DNA from: Caryophanales bacterium
GTDB taxonomy: Bacteria > Bacillota_I > Bacilli_A > RF39 > UBA660
Direction: 5' to 3'
DNA length: 33,616 nucleotides
NCBI GenBank assembly: GCA_016291995.1
Contig: JAEEZV010000062.1
Coordinates: 1 to 33,616 of the forward strand
The notes under the pieces are model-generated. The model made no database searches. It was not told the DNA's origin and saw only the letters and a program-made list of their open reading frames with translations. A program made the position numbers and the translations under genes. Positions 24,891 to 32,710 of the stretch are shown here, in pieces. Numbering within the stretch: the first letter of the stretch is position 1; every line of letters starts with the position of its first letter.

Positions 24891-26011
24891 CCCGAAAGCT
24901 GTGTGAAGATAGACTTACCGTAAATGTCGTCGTAGTAATCCTCACTATCCTTATCATCACGATAAGCGTTATGACCAAGGACATTATGATCAGCATAATT
25001 ATGCTTAGCTGCAGTAGGATCAATAATCTGTAAAGCAGCCATTACCTTCTTAGTCTTATTGAACTTAGTATAAGCTGGGAAGGCATCAATAGTGAATGTG
25101 AAAGTGGAAGGATCGCCACTTGCAGCCATTGTAAATGTAAAGTTGGACTGAATTTTGCCACGAGGAATAATAAATTCCGCAGGGAAGTCCTGACCAGTTG
25201 CTTCATCACGGAAAAGTGTTGAAGCTTCAATGTAATAATAACCAGCGAAGCTCTTAGCATCAATCTGAAGTTCTTGAGCGCCAGCGCCATAAACTGCATA
25301 GCAATCAATACGAACAGTTGCACCTGATTTTACCAAATCAGCAATATCGTCTGTGTAAGCACTATTTGAACCCTCAGCATAAACTAACTTAAAGAGAATA
25401 TCTTTATCAGCTGCAGCAGTAATAATACCACGATTACCAAGAGTTACAGCACTTGAAACAGTAGAAGCGCCCGCATCTACGACAAAGATTTCAGCATCTT
25501 TAACAGCACTTAAGAATAATGATTGAGCACCCGCACTATCTAAAATAGTAGCAAAAATAGGAGCTTCTTTTGTAGCAATAAGAGTAGCACCATCACGAAC
25601 GTCATAAGGTAGACGTGCATATAAATCTTGACCGATAGCTTCAACAACTAGGTCATAAGTCTGATGGACATAAATCTTTTGCTTACCATCTGTATTGTCA
25701 TAACCATTAGCTGTTTTCTCTCCAACGCCCTTAACAATACCAGCGCCAGAAAGGACATGGAAACTAACTGGGGACATTAAAGCATCCTCGATTGTGAAGG
25801 TAATAGTCTTTTCACCGTCCCAACCAATTAGACGAGGATTACCTTTGCCACCCTGAGCATATACAGTTGTAGACGCACCCTCAAGAGTACTTGTCTTAGC
25901 GGTATCTAAATATAGAACCGGCTGCATTGCATCAAAGTGTTGGTTCCCAATGTCTACAGCAGCTAGAGGCTTGAAAACAACATCACAAATTTCGCGTACA
26001 CCAAATCGCAT
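24884..26011 (-). CDS. Major tail (tube) protein
   Basis: A 375-residue protein starting at ATG behind AAAGGAGGAAAACACAC and ending in TAA. The N-terminus (MRFGVREICDVVFKPLAAVD) and the beta-rich body with a strand pair GRKTITFTIEDALMSP-like (visible as EKTITFTIEDALMSPVSF) and a late FTFTMAASGDPSTFTFTID match the tube subunits of siphophage tails. It lies after the terminator-like gene and before the tape measure group. The one Trp is TGG and codons are richer in C-ending forms than in the fibre genes, as expected for an abundant subunit. Its last codons contain a G run at which a -1 shift opens a 78-codon extension. Confidence 0.82.
   Translation of the reverse strand: MRFGVREICDVVFKPLAAVDIGNQHFDAMQPVLYLDTAKTSTLEGASTTVYAQGGKGNPRLIGWDGEKTITFTIEDALMSPVSFHVLSGAGIVKGVGEKTANGYDNTDGKQKIYVHQTYDLVVEAIGQDLYARLPYDVRDGATLIATKEAPIFATILDSAGAQSLFLSAVKDAEIFVVDAGASTVSSAVTLGNRGIITAAADKDILFKLVYAEGSNSAYTDDIADLVKSGATVRIDCYAVYGAGAQELQIDAKSFAGYYYIEASTLFRDEATGQDFPAEFIIPRGKIQSNFTFTMAASGDPSTFTFTIDAFPAYTKFNKTKKVMAALQIIDPTAAKHNYADHNVLGHNAYRDDKDSEDYYDDIYGKSIFTQLSGE
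24887..24896 (-). other. Candidate -1 frameshift site at the end of the tail tube gene
   Basis: The zero frame reads TCG GGG GAA TAA. The run of five G (24893-24889) lets a tRNA-Gly on GGG slip back one base and re-pair with GGG, after which the next codons are GGA ATA ACA. The new frame is open to 24654. It is not a classic X XXY YYZ heptamer, because the second tRNA would not re-pair well; P-site slippage is the likelier mechanism. Confidence 0.6.
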
Positions 26012-26130
26012 GTGTGTTTTCCTCCTTTAATCTGTCGAAAAATCTGTATACATATTTTTCCTTTTCGTAATCATTTATTTCGCGCATAAACAATTACTCT
26101 TTATAATAAACAGGCCAAGGCACCTGATTA
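26012..26130 (-). other. 119-base intergenic region before the major tail gene
   Basis: Contains no convincing gene. It holds the AAAGGAGG ribosome binding site of the major tail gene (about 26022-26029). An AT-rich stretch with TATACA near 26047 could be a weak promoter, but I see no good -35 box. Confidence 0.4.
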
Positions 26131-26901
26131 TTAATATAAATTTCTTGTCCACTCTTTTGGTTCTTCCATTTTTGAAACGTCCATAAGAGGGGTCGTACTA
26201 ACTTTCATATAAAAATCATGAGACACTTTTGTAAAATATCTATTGAAAGCATCATATAATTGAAATGGAGTATAATTAAAAAATATATTAATATCCATTT
26301 GTAATCCAATAGAAAGAATAGAAGTATATCGGCCAAACATTGATTGCGGGCCTTCCTTTTCAGCCGCAGCCTGATTTTTTCGTGCACGACCTTCTTTAAT
26401 TTTCTTTGCAATTTCAGCAGCCGCCGCATTTGCAGGATTATATTCTGGCTCGCTATCATTTATAATATGCGGTTCAAACAAATCATTTACTACATTTTGT
26501 AAATTTTGAAAATTAAAAGCATGAACTCGTCCACCAATAAATTTTTCTTCTTCCTGTTGGACATAAAAATCAATAGAGCTATCTTCAATTTTTATTTCAT
26601 AGTCAGGACAAATTAAATTTAATAACTTTAAAATAGAATCTTTAATAATCGATTCTTCTTTCATCGTTACTAATAATAATTGAAAATCGCTAAAGGCTTC
26701 TAATTGAGAATTGCCCTCTTTTATATTTTGAATTATGTTTTCGGGGTGACCTAATAAATTAATACCAATTAAAAATTCATCTTCACCATATATAACTATG
26801 TCTTTAATTGTTGGTTGTACAATAGCTATATTACAATCTATAACTTTTACAGGTTGTCCTGATAAATATAAACCAACATTTGCTCCTTGTACCTCCGCCA
26901 T
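26131..26901 (-). CDS. Conserved phage protein, possible tail assembly chaperone
   Basis: A 256-residue protein from ATG to TAA, preceded by AAGTGATATT and overlapping little with its neighbours. It has no in-frame TGA; its one Trp is TGG, near the C-terminus (EEPKEWTRNLY). The middle contains EPEYNPANAAAAEIAKKIKEG followed by a basic stretch, and a C-terminal helical part ending in a Trp-Asn motif. From memory this pattern recurs in uncharacterised proteins encoded just before the major tail protein in gut siphophages. A chaperone role in tail assembly is plausible but not shown. A 119-base gap follows it. Confidence 0.6.
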   Translation of the reverse strand: MAEVQGANVGLYLSGQPVKVIDCNIAIVQPTIKDIVIYGEDEFLIGINLLGHPENIIQNIKEGNSQLEAFSDFQLLLVTMKEESIIKDSILKLLNLICPDYEIKIEDSSIDFYVQQEEEKFIGGRVHAFNFQNLQNVVNDLFEPHIINDSEPEYNPANAAAAEIAKKIKEGRARKNQAAAEKEGPQSMFGRYTSILSIGLQMDINIFFNYTPFQLYDAFNRYFTKVSHDFYMKVSTTPLMDVSKMEEPKEWTRNLY

Positions 26902-26909
26902 AATATCAC

Positions 26910-27536
26910 TTATCCTTGACCAGTATTAGTCAGTTCTGTGATTCCTGATGGCATATCATTATTTATTTTTTCTCTATCTTCATTACCGTGTGTAGCAATA
27001 TATCTTAAAAGAATGCCCCCAAGATATTCATTCATTACTAACTCACTAGCACCCATAAACTGTAAAGTGCCAATACCAGATAATTTAGTTTCATTTAATA
27101 AACCATCGATATAACCAGCAATTTGATATGGGCGGAGTTTATAATTTTCTAATTCTCAATTATCTAAATGACAAATAATCGAAAAACTAATAACACAATC
27201 TCTATAGTGCGGATTCTCTGTAGGAACAAAATCATCAAACTCTAAAAGAATATATGCTTTAACTTCCTCATGCTCACCAAAAGCTAATTTAGGTACCGTC
27301 CGCAAATATTTACGATCATGCAAGAAATCTAATGTAACATGCTCTAAAACTTCTTGATATTGTAATTTAGACTCGTCTAAACAATCAGGAGTATTAATAA
27401 CTAAAAGTCGTTTTAATTTGTCGCTATAAGGACGAGATTCAACGAATAATCTTTTTCATATCTTCTCTTGGTCTGTTTCACATGATAAGAAAGTAGATTT
27501 GAAATTTTTAGCCAACAACGCCGACTGTGCTCTCAT
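26910..27536 (-). CDS. Probable tail terminator or neck protein
   Basis: A 208-residue protein. Its ATG is in another frame inside the 3' end of the previous gene, with GGAGGTAAAG directly before it, so the two are probably coupled. Two Trp are TGA (KIWKRLF and DNWELENY). A segment of beta strands (EVKAYILLEFDDFVP, CVISFSIICHLDNW) followed by a helix and MNEYLGGILLRYIA suits the alpha/beta fold of tail terminator proteins, which cap the tail tube and join it to the head. The location just before the tail tube gene group agrees. I am not certain of the family. Confidence 0.5.
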
Positions 27537-28650
27537 CTTTACCTCCAAACCAAGATTTAATAGTGATTAATAATTCTTTTTGTTCGCCCTCTTCTGTTTC
27601 ACAATATAAAGTAAACTGTCCTGTACGGCCAGTTAAAATTTCAATCTTGCATTGTTTACCATCTTGTGAAACAATTTTAGCCAAATCTGTATTTAATGAA
27701 TAAACACCTTTGCCACGATAAGTATAAAATTCAAAAGGAGAAACTTCTGTTTGTCCTTTGATATAGGGCTGTTCTCAATCAATTGTAATTTCGCTTGTGT
27801 GTTCACCATATTTAACAATATAAGTTCCAACAGCTCCAGGATAAATTCGTACTTTACACATACGGCCATCTTCAATAATTTCTTGTAAACGTACTCGTTC
27901 ATTGCCAAGAATTTCTCATTTATTCTTACGTTTATAATTTTCTGCTGAAACCATATAGCCAACAATAGTATCTTGTTTTACTATTGTTTCACCCATAATA
28001 ACGCCGTCATTTTCGTTAATAATTTCAGGCAACTCCGCAATAGGATTATCATAATATTCTTGTACTTCAAGTTCTAGTACTCCAGGAACCGAAATACTGT
28101 CTGTAACTTGTACTTCTCAAATATGATTATCTACTTTTATATGAGTAAAACGTTCAAAGAAGTCTCTTGTTTGTTGATTTAATTTAATATAAATAGTACC
28201 ACTTAAATTTAACTCATTAATATTAATTCCTCGTTTAATAAACCAACGCAAATCTGTTTCTGTTGGCCCTTGAAAATAAATTCAATAAGTTGTATCATCA
28301 ATAGTAAGAGTATAGCGGCAACGAATAATTTCTGAACGTAAATATGCTGTTTCAGTAATATATGGAAGATAAATCATCCAATGAGTACCGTCATCTAGAC
28401 ATTCAAAAACATCTCCAGGTTCAAGACCTGCCGCATATTCGACACTAACAATTTTTTTATCATAATCTGGTTTTAAATTATTTTCATTAATGAGCGCAGG
28501 CCACGCCGTATGCAAAGGAGTTTTTATCATACGGGTATGGTAATCATTTTTTAAAGCTCATTGTAAACTACGTAATTTTTGCTTTTTAATTCTTTCATTT
28601 TGATCGCCGCCCAAAAACTGGATACGACTTGCTAAGGTATTTATAGACAT
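27508..28650 (-). CDS. Probable head-closure/neck protein with C-terminal beta domain
   Basis: A 380-residue protein starting at ATG behind GGAGGATAA and ending in TAA. Five Trp are TGA and four are TGG. The N-terminal 110 residues (basic start, then HTAWPALINENN, PGDVFECLDDGTHWMIYLPY and a strand with AYLRSEIIRCRY) look like the small beta-barrel head-closure (stopper) proteins that seal the connector. The remainder is beta-rich, with a likely Ig-like segment near the end (GRTGQFTLYCETEEGEQKEL). The next gene starts inside its last codons. The stopper role is inferred from position and the N-terminal pattern; the extra beta domains make it larger than usual stoppers. Confidence 0.55.
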
Positions 28651-28659
28651 TTATCCTCC

Positions 28660-28971
28660 TTAGCTAAAATTATCTTTTGCTTTACCTAATAACCCGCATA
28701 TTTCAAAAATAGTGCGGCGGTAAGCCATAAAATCCATCTTATTTCCTAGTTCTCGCATCCCCTCCATCTTGCATAATGCGCTGAATAAAGATGGATTTTC
28801 TGGGAAAATAGTACTTAAACCTAAAAGTTCTAAAGAAAGAGTCTCAAGAGGTTTAATTCATTCTTGATCCTCTTCCCGCATAGGCAGTAACTTAAAGGTT
28901 TGAGAGGTCATGCGATCTAAAGTATTAAGCACGACCTCATCATCCACTGTTGTATAATAAATTGTTTCCAT
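28660..28971 (-). CDS. Small neck-region protein of unknown function
   Basis: A 103-residue, mostly helical protein whose ATG overlaps the TAA of the connector gene (TAATG). One TGA reads as Trp in QEWIKPLETLSLELLG. It has no membrane segment and ends in TAA ten bases before the next ATG. Its place between two connector-like genes suggests a small neck or assembly factor. I do not recognise a family. Confidence 0.65.
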
Positions 28972-29453
28972 TATAAAGGTTCAATAATCTGCGTATAAGC
29001 AGATACAAAATTACCTTTGGTATCCATACGGCTGCGCCTACGATACAACCTTTGTAAATGGAAACCTTTTTCAATATATTGCTGTTTTAACTCTTTTAAT
29101 TGTTTCATATGACTTGCTTGTGAAGTAAATTTAAAATCACTTCCACTGTATTTTTGTCGTACAACATCAACATTAGCCAATTGAAAACCAAGTCATTCAA
29201 CAATCATATATTGACGAATAATCATCATTTCTTCTACATTTAACTTTACACCGAAATGTTTGTTTTCTTTATCAATAGAGTTAAAAAGATTTTTTTCTAC
29301 AGGAAATTCAAACCAAGGCAGCGCTGCAATTAAAATTTCTTCGAGCATCGCTGAAGTATCTTGTGCAGTTAATTCCATAAACATATCATCTGTAATACCT
29401 GCTAAAAAGAAATCATACATTTCTTGAAAAGTAGTAGGAGTTTCTTCTGTCAT
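28971..29453 (-). CDS. Probable head-tail connector (adaptor) protein
   Basis: A 160-residue protein. The ATG at 29453 is chosen because GAAAGGAGAACTTCTT precedes it; the frame is open a little further upstream. One TGA at 29193 reads as Trp in IVEWLGFQLANVD. The layout (short acidic N-terminus, an ALPWFEFP segment, then long helices with WLGFQLANVDVVRQKY and SHMKQLKELKQQYIEKG) resembles the helical adaptor proteins that extend the portal in many Firmicutes siphophages. Position between capsid and tail genes agrees. Its stop overlaps the next start (TAATG), implying translational coupling. Confidence 0.6.
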
Positions 29454-29475
29454 AAGAAGTTCTCCTTTCAATTTA

Positions 29476-30036
29476 TTATTGAACTCTACGTCCTGTGCTT
29501 ACAGTTTTATTTTCTTCTTGTGCGTTAACACGACGTTGCTTTGGTTTATTATCTTTTTCCGTAGTGCCAATTGCTTCTTCTAATGCAATTTGAGTATTAA
29601 TCATTGAAGTAATATTTTTACCTGTATTATTTTGAATTAATTCTCTTTTATTTACATCTGGAATACGAAGCTCAATAGCTTTATCTACAATCAGATCAAT
29701 AATACCTTCAGGAGCAAAATCTAAAGCATCATGAAGTTTATCCATACTTCCATTAAGAAGCAATTCTTCTACTTCTTTTGGAGTTCAACTATATTCATGA
29801 TCAAAGCTATCAAGAGAAACGCCAAACTCTAAAGCTAAGTCTCTATCTTTCACACTTAAAAAGTTTTGTAATAAAGATTCTCCGCCAGGATGGTAATAAA
29901 GTTTACGTAATTCTGTTGGAGTAATTTTCTTTATTTCATGTGCCGCAAATACACGGCGAATATTATCTTCAGGAATAGTATAAACAACTGTTCCACCAGT
30001 TAAATTTTGTACCTGAATATATTGTTCATCTGCCAT
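29476..30036 (-). CDS. Head-tail region protein of unknown function
   Basis: A 186-residue protein with an ATG behind AAAAGGAGATTATA and a TAA stop. One in-frame TGA (at 29785, SWTPKEVEELL) joins what look like two short frames under the standard code. The N-terminal half begins with a small beta-rich part (YIQVQNLTGGTVVYTIPED), then FAAHEIKKITPTELRKLYYHPGG; the C-terminal half is helical and ends in a basic/polar tail. It is the first gene after the capsid terminator and starts the neck gene cluster, so a virion or neck role is likely. I do not recognise a characterised family. Confidence 0.7.
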
Positions 30037-30068
30037 TATAATCTCCTTTTATCTCAAAATGCGTAGAA

Positions 30069-30095
30069 GGGGAGGGAGCATTTGCTCCGCTCCCC
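30069..30095 (-). terminator. Hairpin terminator after capsid extension
   Basis: A GC-rich hairpin of 11 pairs (6 outer, 5 inner, one bulged base, ATTT/AAAT loop) in the short gap between the capsid extension and the next gene. The minus-strand 3' side is T-rich but interrupted (TTCTACGCATTTT), so it may be leaky, which would let the neck genes be transcribed at a lower level. Confidence 0.55.
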
Positions 30096-30124
30096 TATCG
30101 AATTAAATTAATGGTCGGACCCGA

Positions 30125-31111
30125 CTAGAAGTCAATATCTCCAGAATAAGTACCACCATTAATGGTTAAGCGGCTATGAGGATCTTCGCCCTCTGGGACG
30201 GTAATTGTAACAGTTTTAACTCCTTCATCTGTTGTGAAGGTACCGTCATTAAGAGTAACCGAACAATTTGCTCACTCAGGATATTTAGCTGCGCCATCAA
30301 CATAAACAGCACTGCAATCGGCCAAGACGCGGCTGTCGCCAACCTTGCCTTGAACGTTACCTGTTGTAACAATTGTACCGCCATTAATTTCAACTTGACC
30401 AGCACGAACAAGAACACCGACACCATTAGTGATACGGAATGTACCACCGTTAACTGTCAATGTACCATCTTGTGGTTGATAAATACCGCAAGCAATGTAG
30501 CCAGAGCTTTGAATACCACCGATAAATGTACCATCATTGATAACAATATCAGTACCGCCCCAACCACGAGTACCGTTACCTGCAATAACAGCATTATCTC
30601 TAGCAGTAAAGATACCGCCATTAATTTCAATACTTGAACCTTGCTGCATTGCACCAACTGCAAATTCTTGACTTGTAACTGAACCACCATTAATAATTAC
30701 ATGGCCAACTTCTCCTGAGCTACTACCAGCCCAAATTGCGGTGTCATTACTGGAATTATAATTACCAGATTCGATAGTGACTGTAGAATCACCAACAGCA
30801 ATTACGGCATGACTTTGAGCATTAACAGTACCGTTCTTTAATGTGACATCGGCACCATTATCAGCAACGATGGCTATGCTATTGCCAGTCTTTGTTAAAG
30901 TTTTACCATTTAAATCAATAGTCATATCCTTATCAATGACTAATGACTCTTCTAAGGTTGCACTTTCACCGATCTTAAGAGTTCCGCCTGCAGGCACTGC
31001 CGCGACAGCGTCTGCAATGGAATCATAATCACTAGAGTCTATTGGCTCTGGTTCTGGCTCAGGACCTGGACCCGGTTCAGGATCAGGCCCTGGCTCTGGA
31101 CCCGGGTTAAT
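30125..31111 (-). CDS. Readthrough extension of capsid protein: linker plus beta-helix-like domain
   Basis: 328 codons in frame with the capsid gene directly after its TAG. Residues 1-24 are a Pro/Gly/Glu/Asp linker (NPGPEPGPDPEPGPG and onward). The rest is a run of repeats around the pattern hydrophobic-x-INGG-x-F, for example VIINGGSVTS, SIEINGGIFTA, TLTVNGGTFRI, QVEINGGTIVT and RLTINGGTYSG, as in right-handed parallel beta-helix proteins. There is no ATG with a ribosome binding site; the first GTG (30997) has no Shine-Dalgarno sequence and falls after the linker and 16 further codons. The translated product would be a 686-residue capsid variant carrying a surface domain. Two Trp codons are TGG and one, at 30272, is TGA, so the last 49 residues also depend on TGA being read as Trp. 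It ends in TAG, with another in-frame TAG at 30095. The domain could bind cell or mucus glycans; that is inference. Confidence 0.72.
31060..31092 (-). other. Predicted RNA hairpin downstream of the capsid TAG
   Basis: On the minus strand CAGGGCCTG (31092-31084) can pair with CAGGTCCTG (31068-31060) through nine pairs, one of them G-U, around a 15-base loop. It begins 20 bases after the TAG. Structures here can stimulate readthrough, but the repetitive linker makes chance pairing likely. Confidence 0.3.
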
Positions 31112-31114
31112 CTA
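31112..31114 (-). other. Candidate programmed TAG readthrough site
   Basis: The capsid gene stops at a single TAG (context CGT AGT TAG ATT AAC). The next in-frame stop is 328 codons later. No start codon with a ribosome binding site exists between the TAG and the coding-looking downstream frame, and no frame change is needed. TAG is an ordinary stop elsewhere in the window (tape measure at 13662, genes ending at 3611 and 82), so this site would need local suppression rather than a global reassignment. Confidence 0.6.
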
Positions 31115-32185
31115 ACTACGAGTAGCTTTCTTAAGCTCACTGTTGCGATATGCGCAAATCCAGTTAAGCTTACCAAGAGAAGCTACAGTACCAATACCAA
31201 CCTTGGTATAGGTCTGCATATCTGTTGACCAATCATCATTATCAGTAATCTCACGAATATGGGTTTGACCCTCAAAGACAACCTTAATTGGCTTTTCAGA
31301 ACCAACAGGAATGATATAAGCCTGAGCAGGATCAACAACCTTCTCCATGTTAGTTTCATCAACTAGAGACTGATCAAGAATAATAACTTCATGACCCTTA
31401 TAAGTTAAGAGCCAACCCTTCTCCCAAAGAGTATCCTTCATCTTCTCAGAGATACGAGCTTCAGAAGGAATCATCTTTGCAGCAAATTCCTGTGTGCAGT
31501 AAATAGCAGCCTTGCCATAAGTATCAGCAATAGCAAGTAATTCGTCCATTGTTTGCTCGTCGAAACCAGCAACAGTAGCCTTATTTACATCAGGAATATT
31601 CTCCACCATAGCCTCGAGAGCCTTGGCAACCTCAGCATAGATGAAGTAGTCCATTTGGTCTAGAATGATGGAAGTGAAATCAGAGAACTGCCAACGGCCA
31701 TCGAGGAATTCCTCGAAACCAATACGAGCAGCACTGCCGATAGCACCAGTCTGAACCTCCATGGAAGCACCATCGAGCATAAAGACTTCATAACGACCAG
31801 CAAGACCAACACGAGTTACGAATGTGCGAGCACGACGCTTAGCAAATTCAGTAACCTTTAGACGGAATACCGCCTTATCGCCCTGCGGAATACGCTGAAC
31901 ATCAGCAAAGCGCATATAATTTTGCTCAATACGAGGAGGAAGAACTTCACTAATAGCTTGCTCAATTAAAGCAAAGATTGTGTTCTTATTCTCTTCGTAC
32001 TTACGATAATCGCAACCGCGACCTTCAACGTAACCAGTTAGAGTTTTAAATTCATTTGCTAGAGCTTCATTAACTTGCTCTGCAGAATAAGTTTCAGTTG
32101 CACCATCAAAGGAGAAAGTAGTAGAAGTACCACGCTCTGCCTTAGCAGCAGCAACAGCTAACTTTTTAAGTTCGCTAAATTCCAT
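31112..32185 (-). CDS. Major capsid protein (HK97-like)
   Basis: A 357-residue protein. The start is the ATG preceded by AAAGGAGGATTAGTA; codons further upstream are open but have no better site. The order of elements (N-terminal helix, extended arm, LPPRIEQNYMRFADVQRIPQ, then a mixed alpha/beta core with a central KVTEFAKRRARTFVTRVG strand/turn) and the location after protease and head protein fit an HK97-fold shell protein. It lacks a long cleaved delta domain, consistent with a separate scaffold part in the upstream gene. All five Trp codons are TGG, and C-ending codons are common, unlike the tail genes. It ends in one TAG, after which the same frame stays open for 328 codons (see the extension entry). 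Confidence is high for capsid, moderate for the exact fold family. Confidence 0.88.
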   Translation of the reverse strand: MEFSELKKLAVAAAKAERGTSTTFSFDGATETYSAEQVNEALANEFKTLTGYVEGRGCDYRKYEENKNTIFALIEQAISEVLPPRIEQNYMRFADVQRIPQGDKAVFRLKVTEFAKRRARTFVTRVGLAGRYEVFMLDGASMEVQTGAIGSAARIGFEEFLDGRWQFSDFTSIILDQMDYFIYAEVAKALEAMVENIPDVNKATVAGFDEQTMDELLAIADTYGKAAIYCTQEFAAKMIPSEARISEKMKDTLWEKGWLLTYKGHEVIILDQSLVDETNMEKVVDPAQAYIIPVGSEKPIKVVFEGQTHIREITDNDDWSTDMQTYTKVGIGTVASLGKLNWICAYRNSELKKATRS

Positions 32186-32202
32186 TACTAATCCTCCTTT
32201 CA

Positions 32203-32694
32203 TTAAGCCTTGATGCATTGTAGCTTGACAGCAGGTTGACCGTCAGGCATTGTGTATTCTTTAACAACACGGAAAACTAGATCGCCATCGCCAGCAGCGA
32301 GGAAACCATCATCACCAGGAGTTACATCGTCGCCAACTTTAAGCTCTGTGCCCTCCGCAAATGTGTTTGTAGTAAAAATGTCGCCAACAGAGATGCGGAA
32401 TACGCGAGGATACATCTTACCATCATAGTAATCTGCAGCCTTTTGGGCGTAATGCTTGTGCATCTGATAGCGTTCATCATAAAGCTTTTCCTCGTTGAAA
32501 ACTAGCATCCACGCACCGTCACCTTCGAAATTGCATTCTCCAGCGGCATAGTCATACTTAACGAACATGCCATTCTCGAGAATTTCAATTTCTTTGTTTG
32601 CGGGTAGTTGCGCGTAAACACCGCCATCACGAGGAGCGGATAAATGATTAGGCTCTACCTGACCATATCCGTCGCGTTCAATGGTAATTGCCAT
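32203..32694 (-). CDS. Small head protein, possible capsid decoration protein
   Basis: A 163-residue protein starting at ATG behind an AAGGAGATGTTAA ribosome binding site and ending in TAA. It is acidic and rich in Gly, Asp and beta-prone residues (KVGDDVTPGDDGFLAAGDGD), with no signal peptide or membrane segment. It lies between the protease/scaffold gene and the capsid gene, 17 bases before the latter, where many siphophages carry a capsid cement or decoration protein. I do not recognise a named family; the role is inferred from position and composition. Its one Trp codon is TGG and its codons are richer in C-ending forms than the tail genes, as in the capsid gene, suggesting high expression. 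Confidence 0.55.
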   Translation of the reverse strand: MAITIERDGYGQVEPNHLSAPRDGGVYAQLPANKEIEILENGMFVKYDYAAGECNFEGDGAWMLVFNEEKLYDERYQMHKHYAQKAADYYDGKMYPRVFRISVGDIFTTNTFAEGTELKVGDDVTPGDDGFLAAGDGDLVFRVVKEYTMPDGQPAVKLQCIKA

Positions 32695-32710
32695 TTAACA
32701 TCTCCTTCAA

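Noticed and set aside
25983..26087. Short frame MREINDYEKEKYVYRF in the gap before the major tail gene
   Set aside because: Looks protein-like at first, but it has only a weak ribosome binding site and runs in another frame into the major tail gene, where it becomes Cys-rich and implausible.
82..30036. Many short consecutive frames that look like disrupted genes or pseudogenes
   Set aside because: Each break is a lone TGA with the frame continuing in phase and protein-like sequence on both sides; reading TGA as Trp restores whole genes.
31112..31114. Global reassignment of TAG as a sense codon
   Set aside because: TAG ends the tape measure, the genes stopping at 3611 and 82, and the capsid extension itself, and no other gene needs TAG read through.
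32186..32218. Upstream start for the capsid protein (MHQGLMKGG)
   Set aside because: It overlaps the stop of the previous gene and lacks a ribosome binding site; the ATG at 32185 has a near-perfect one.
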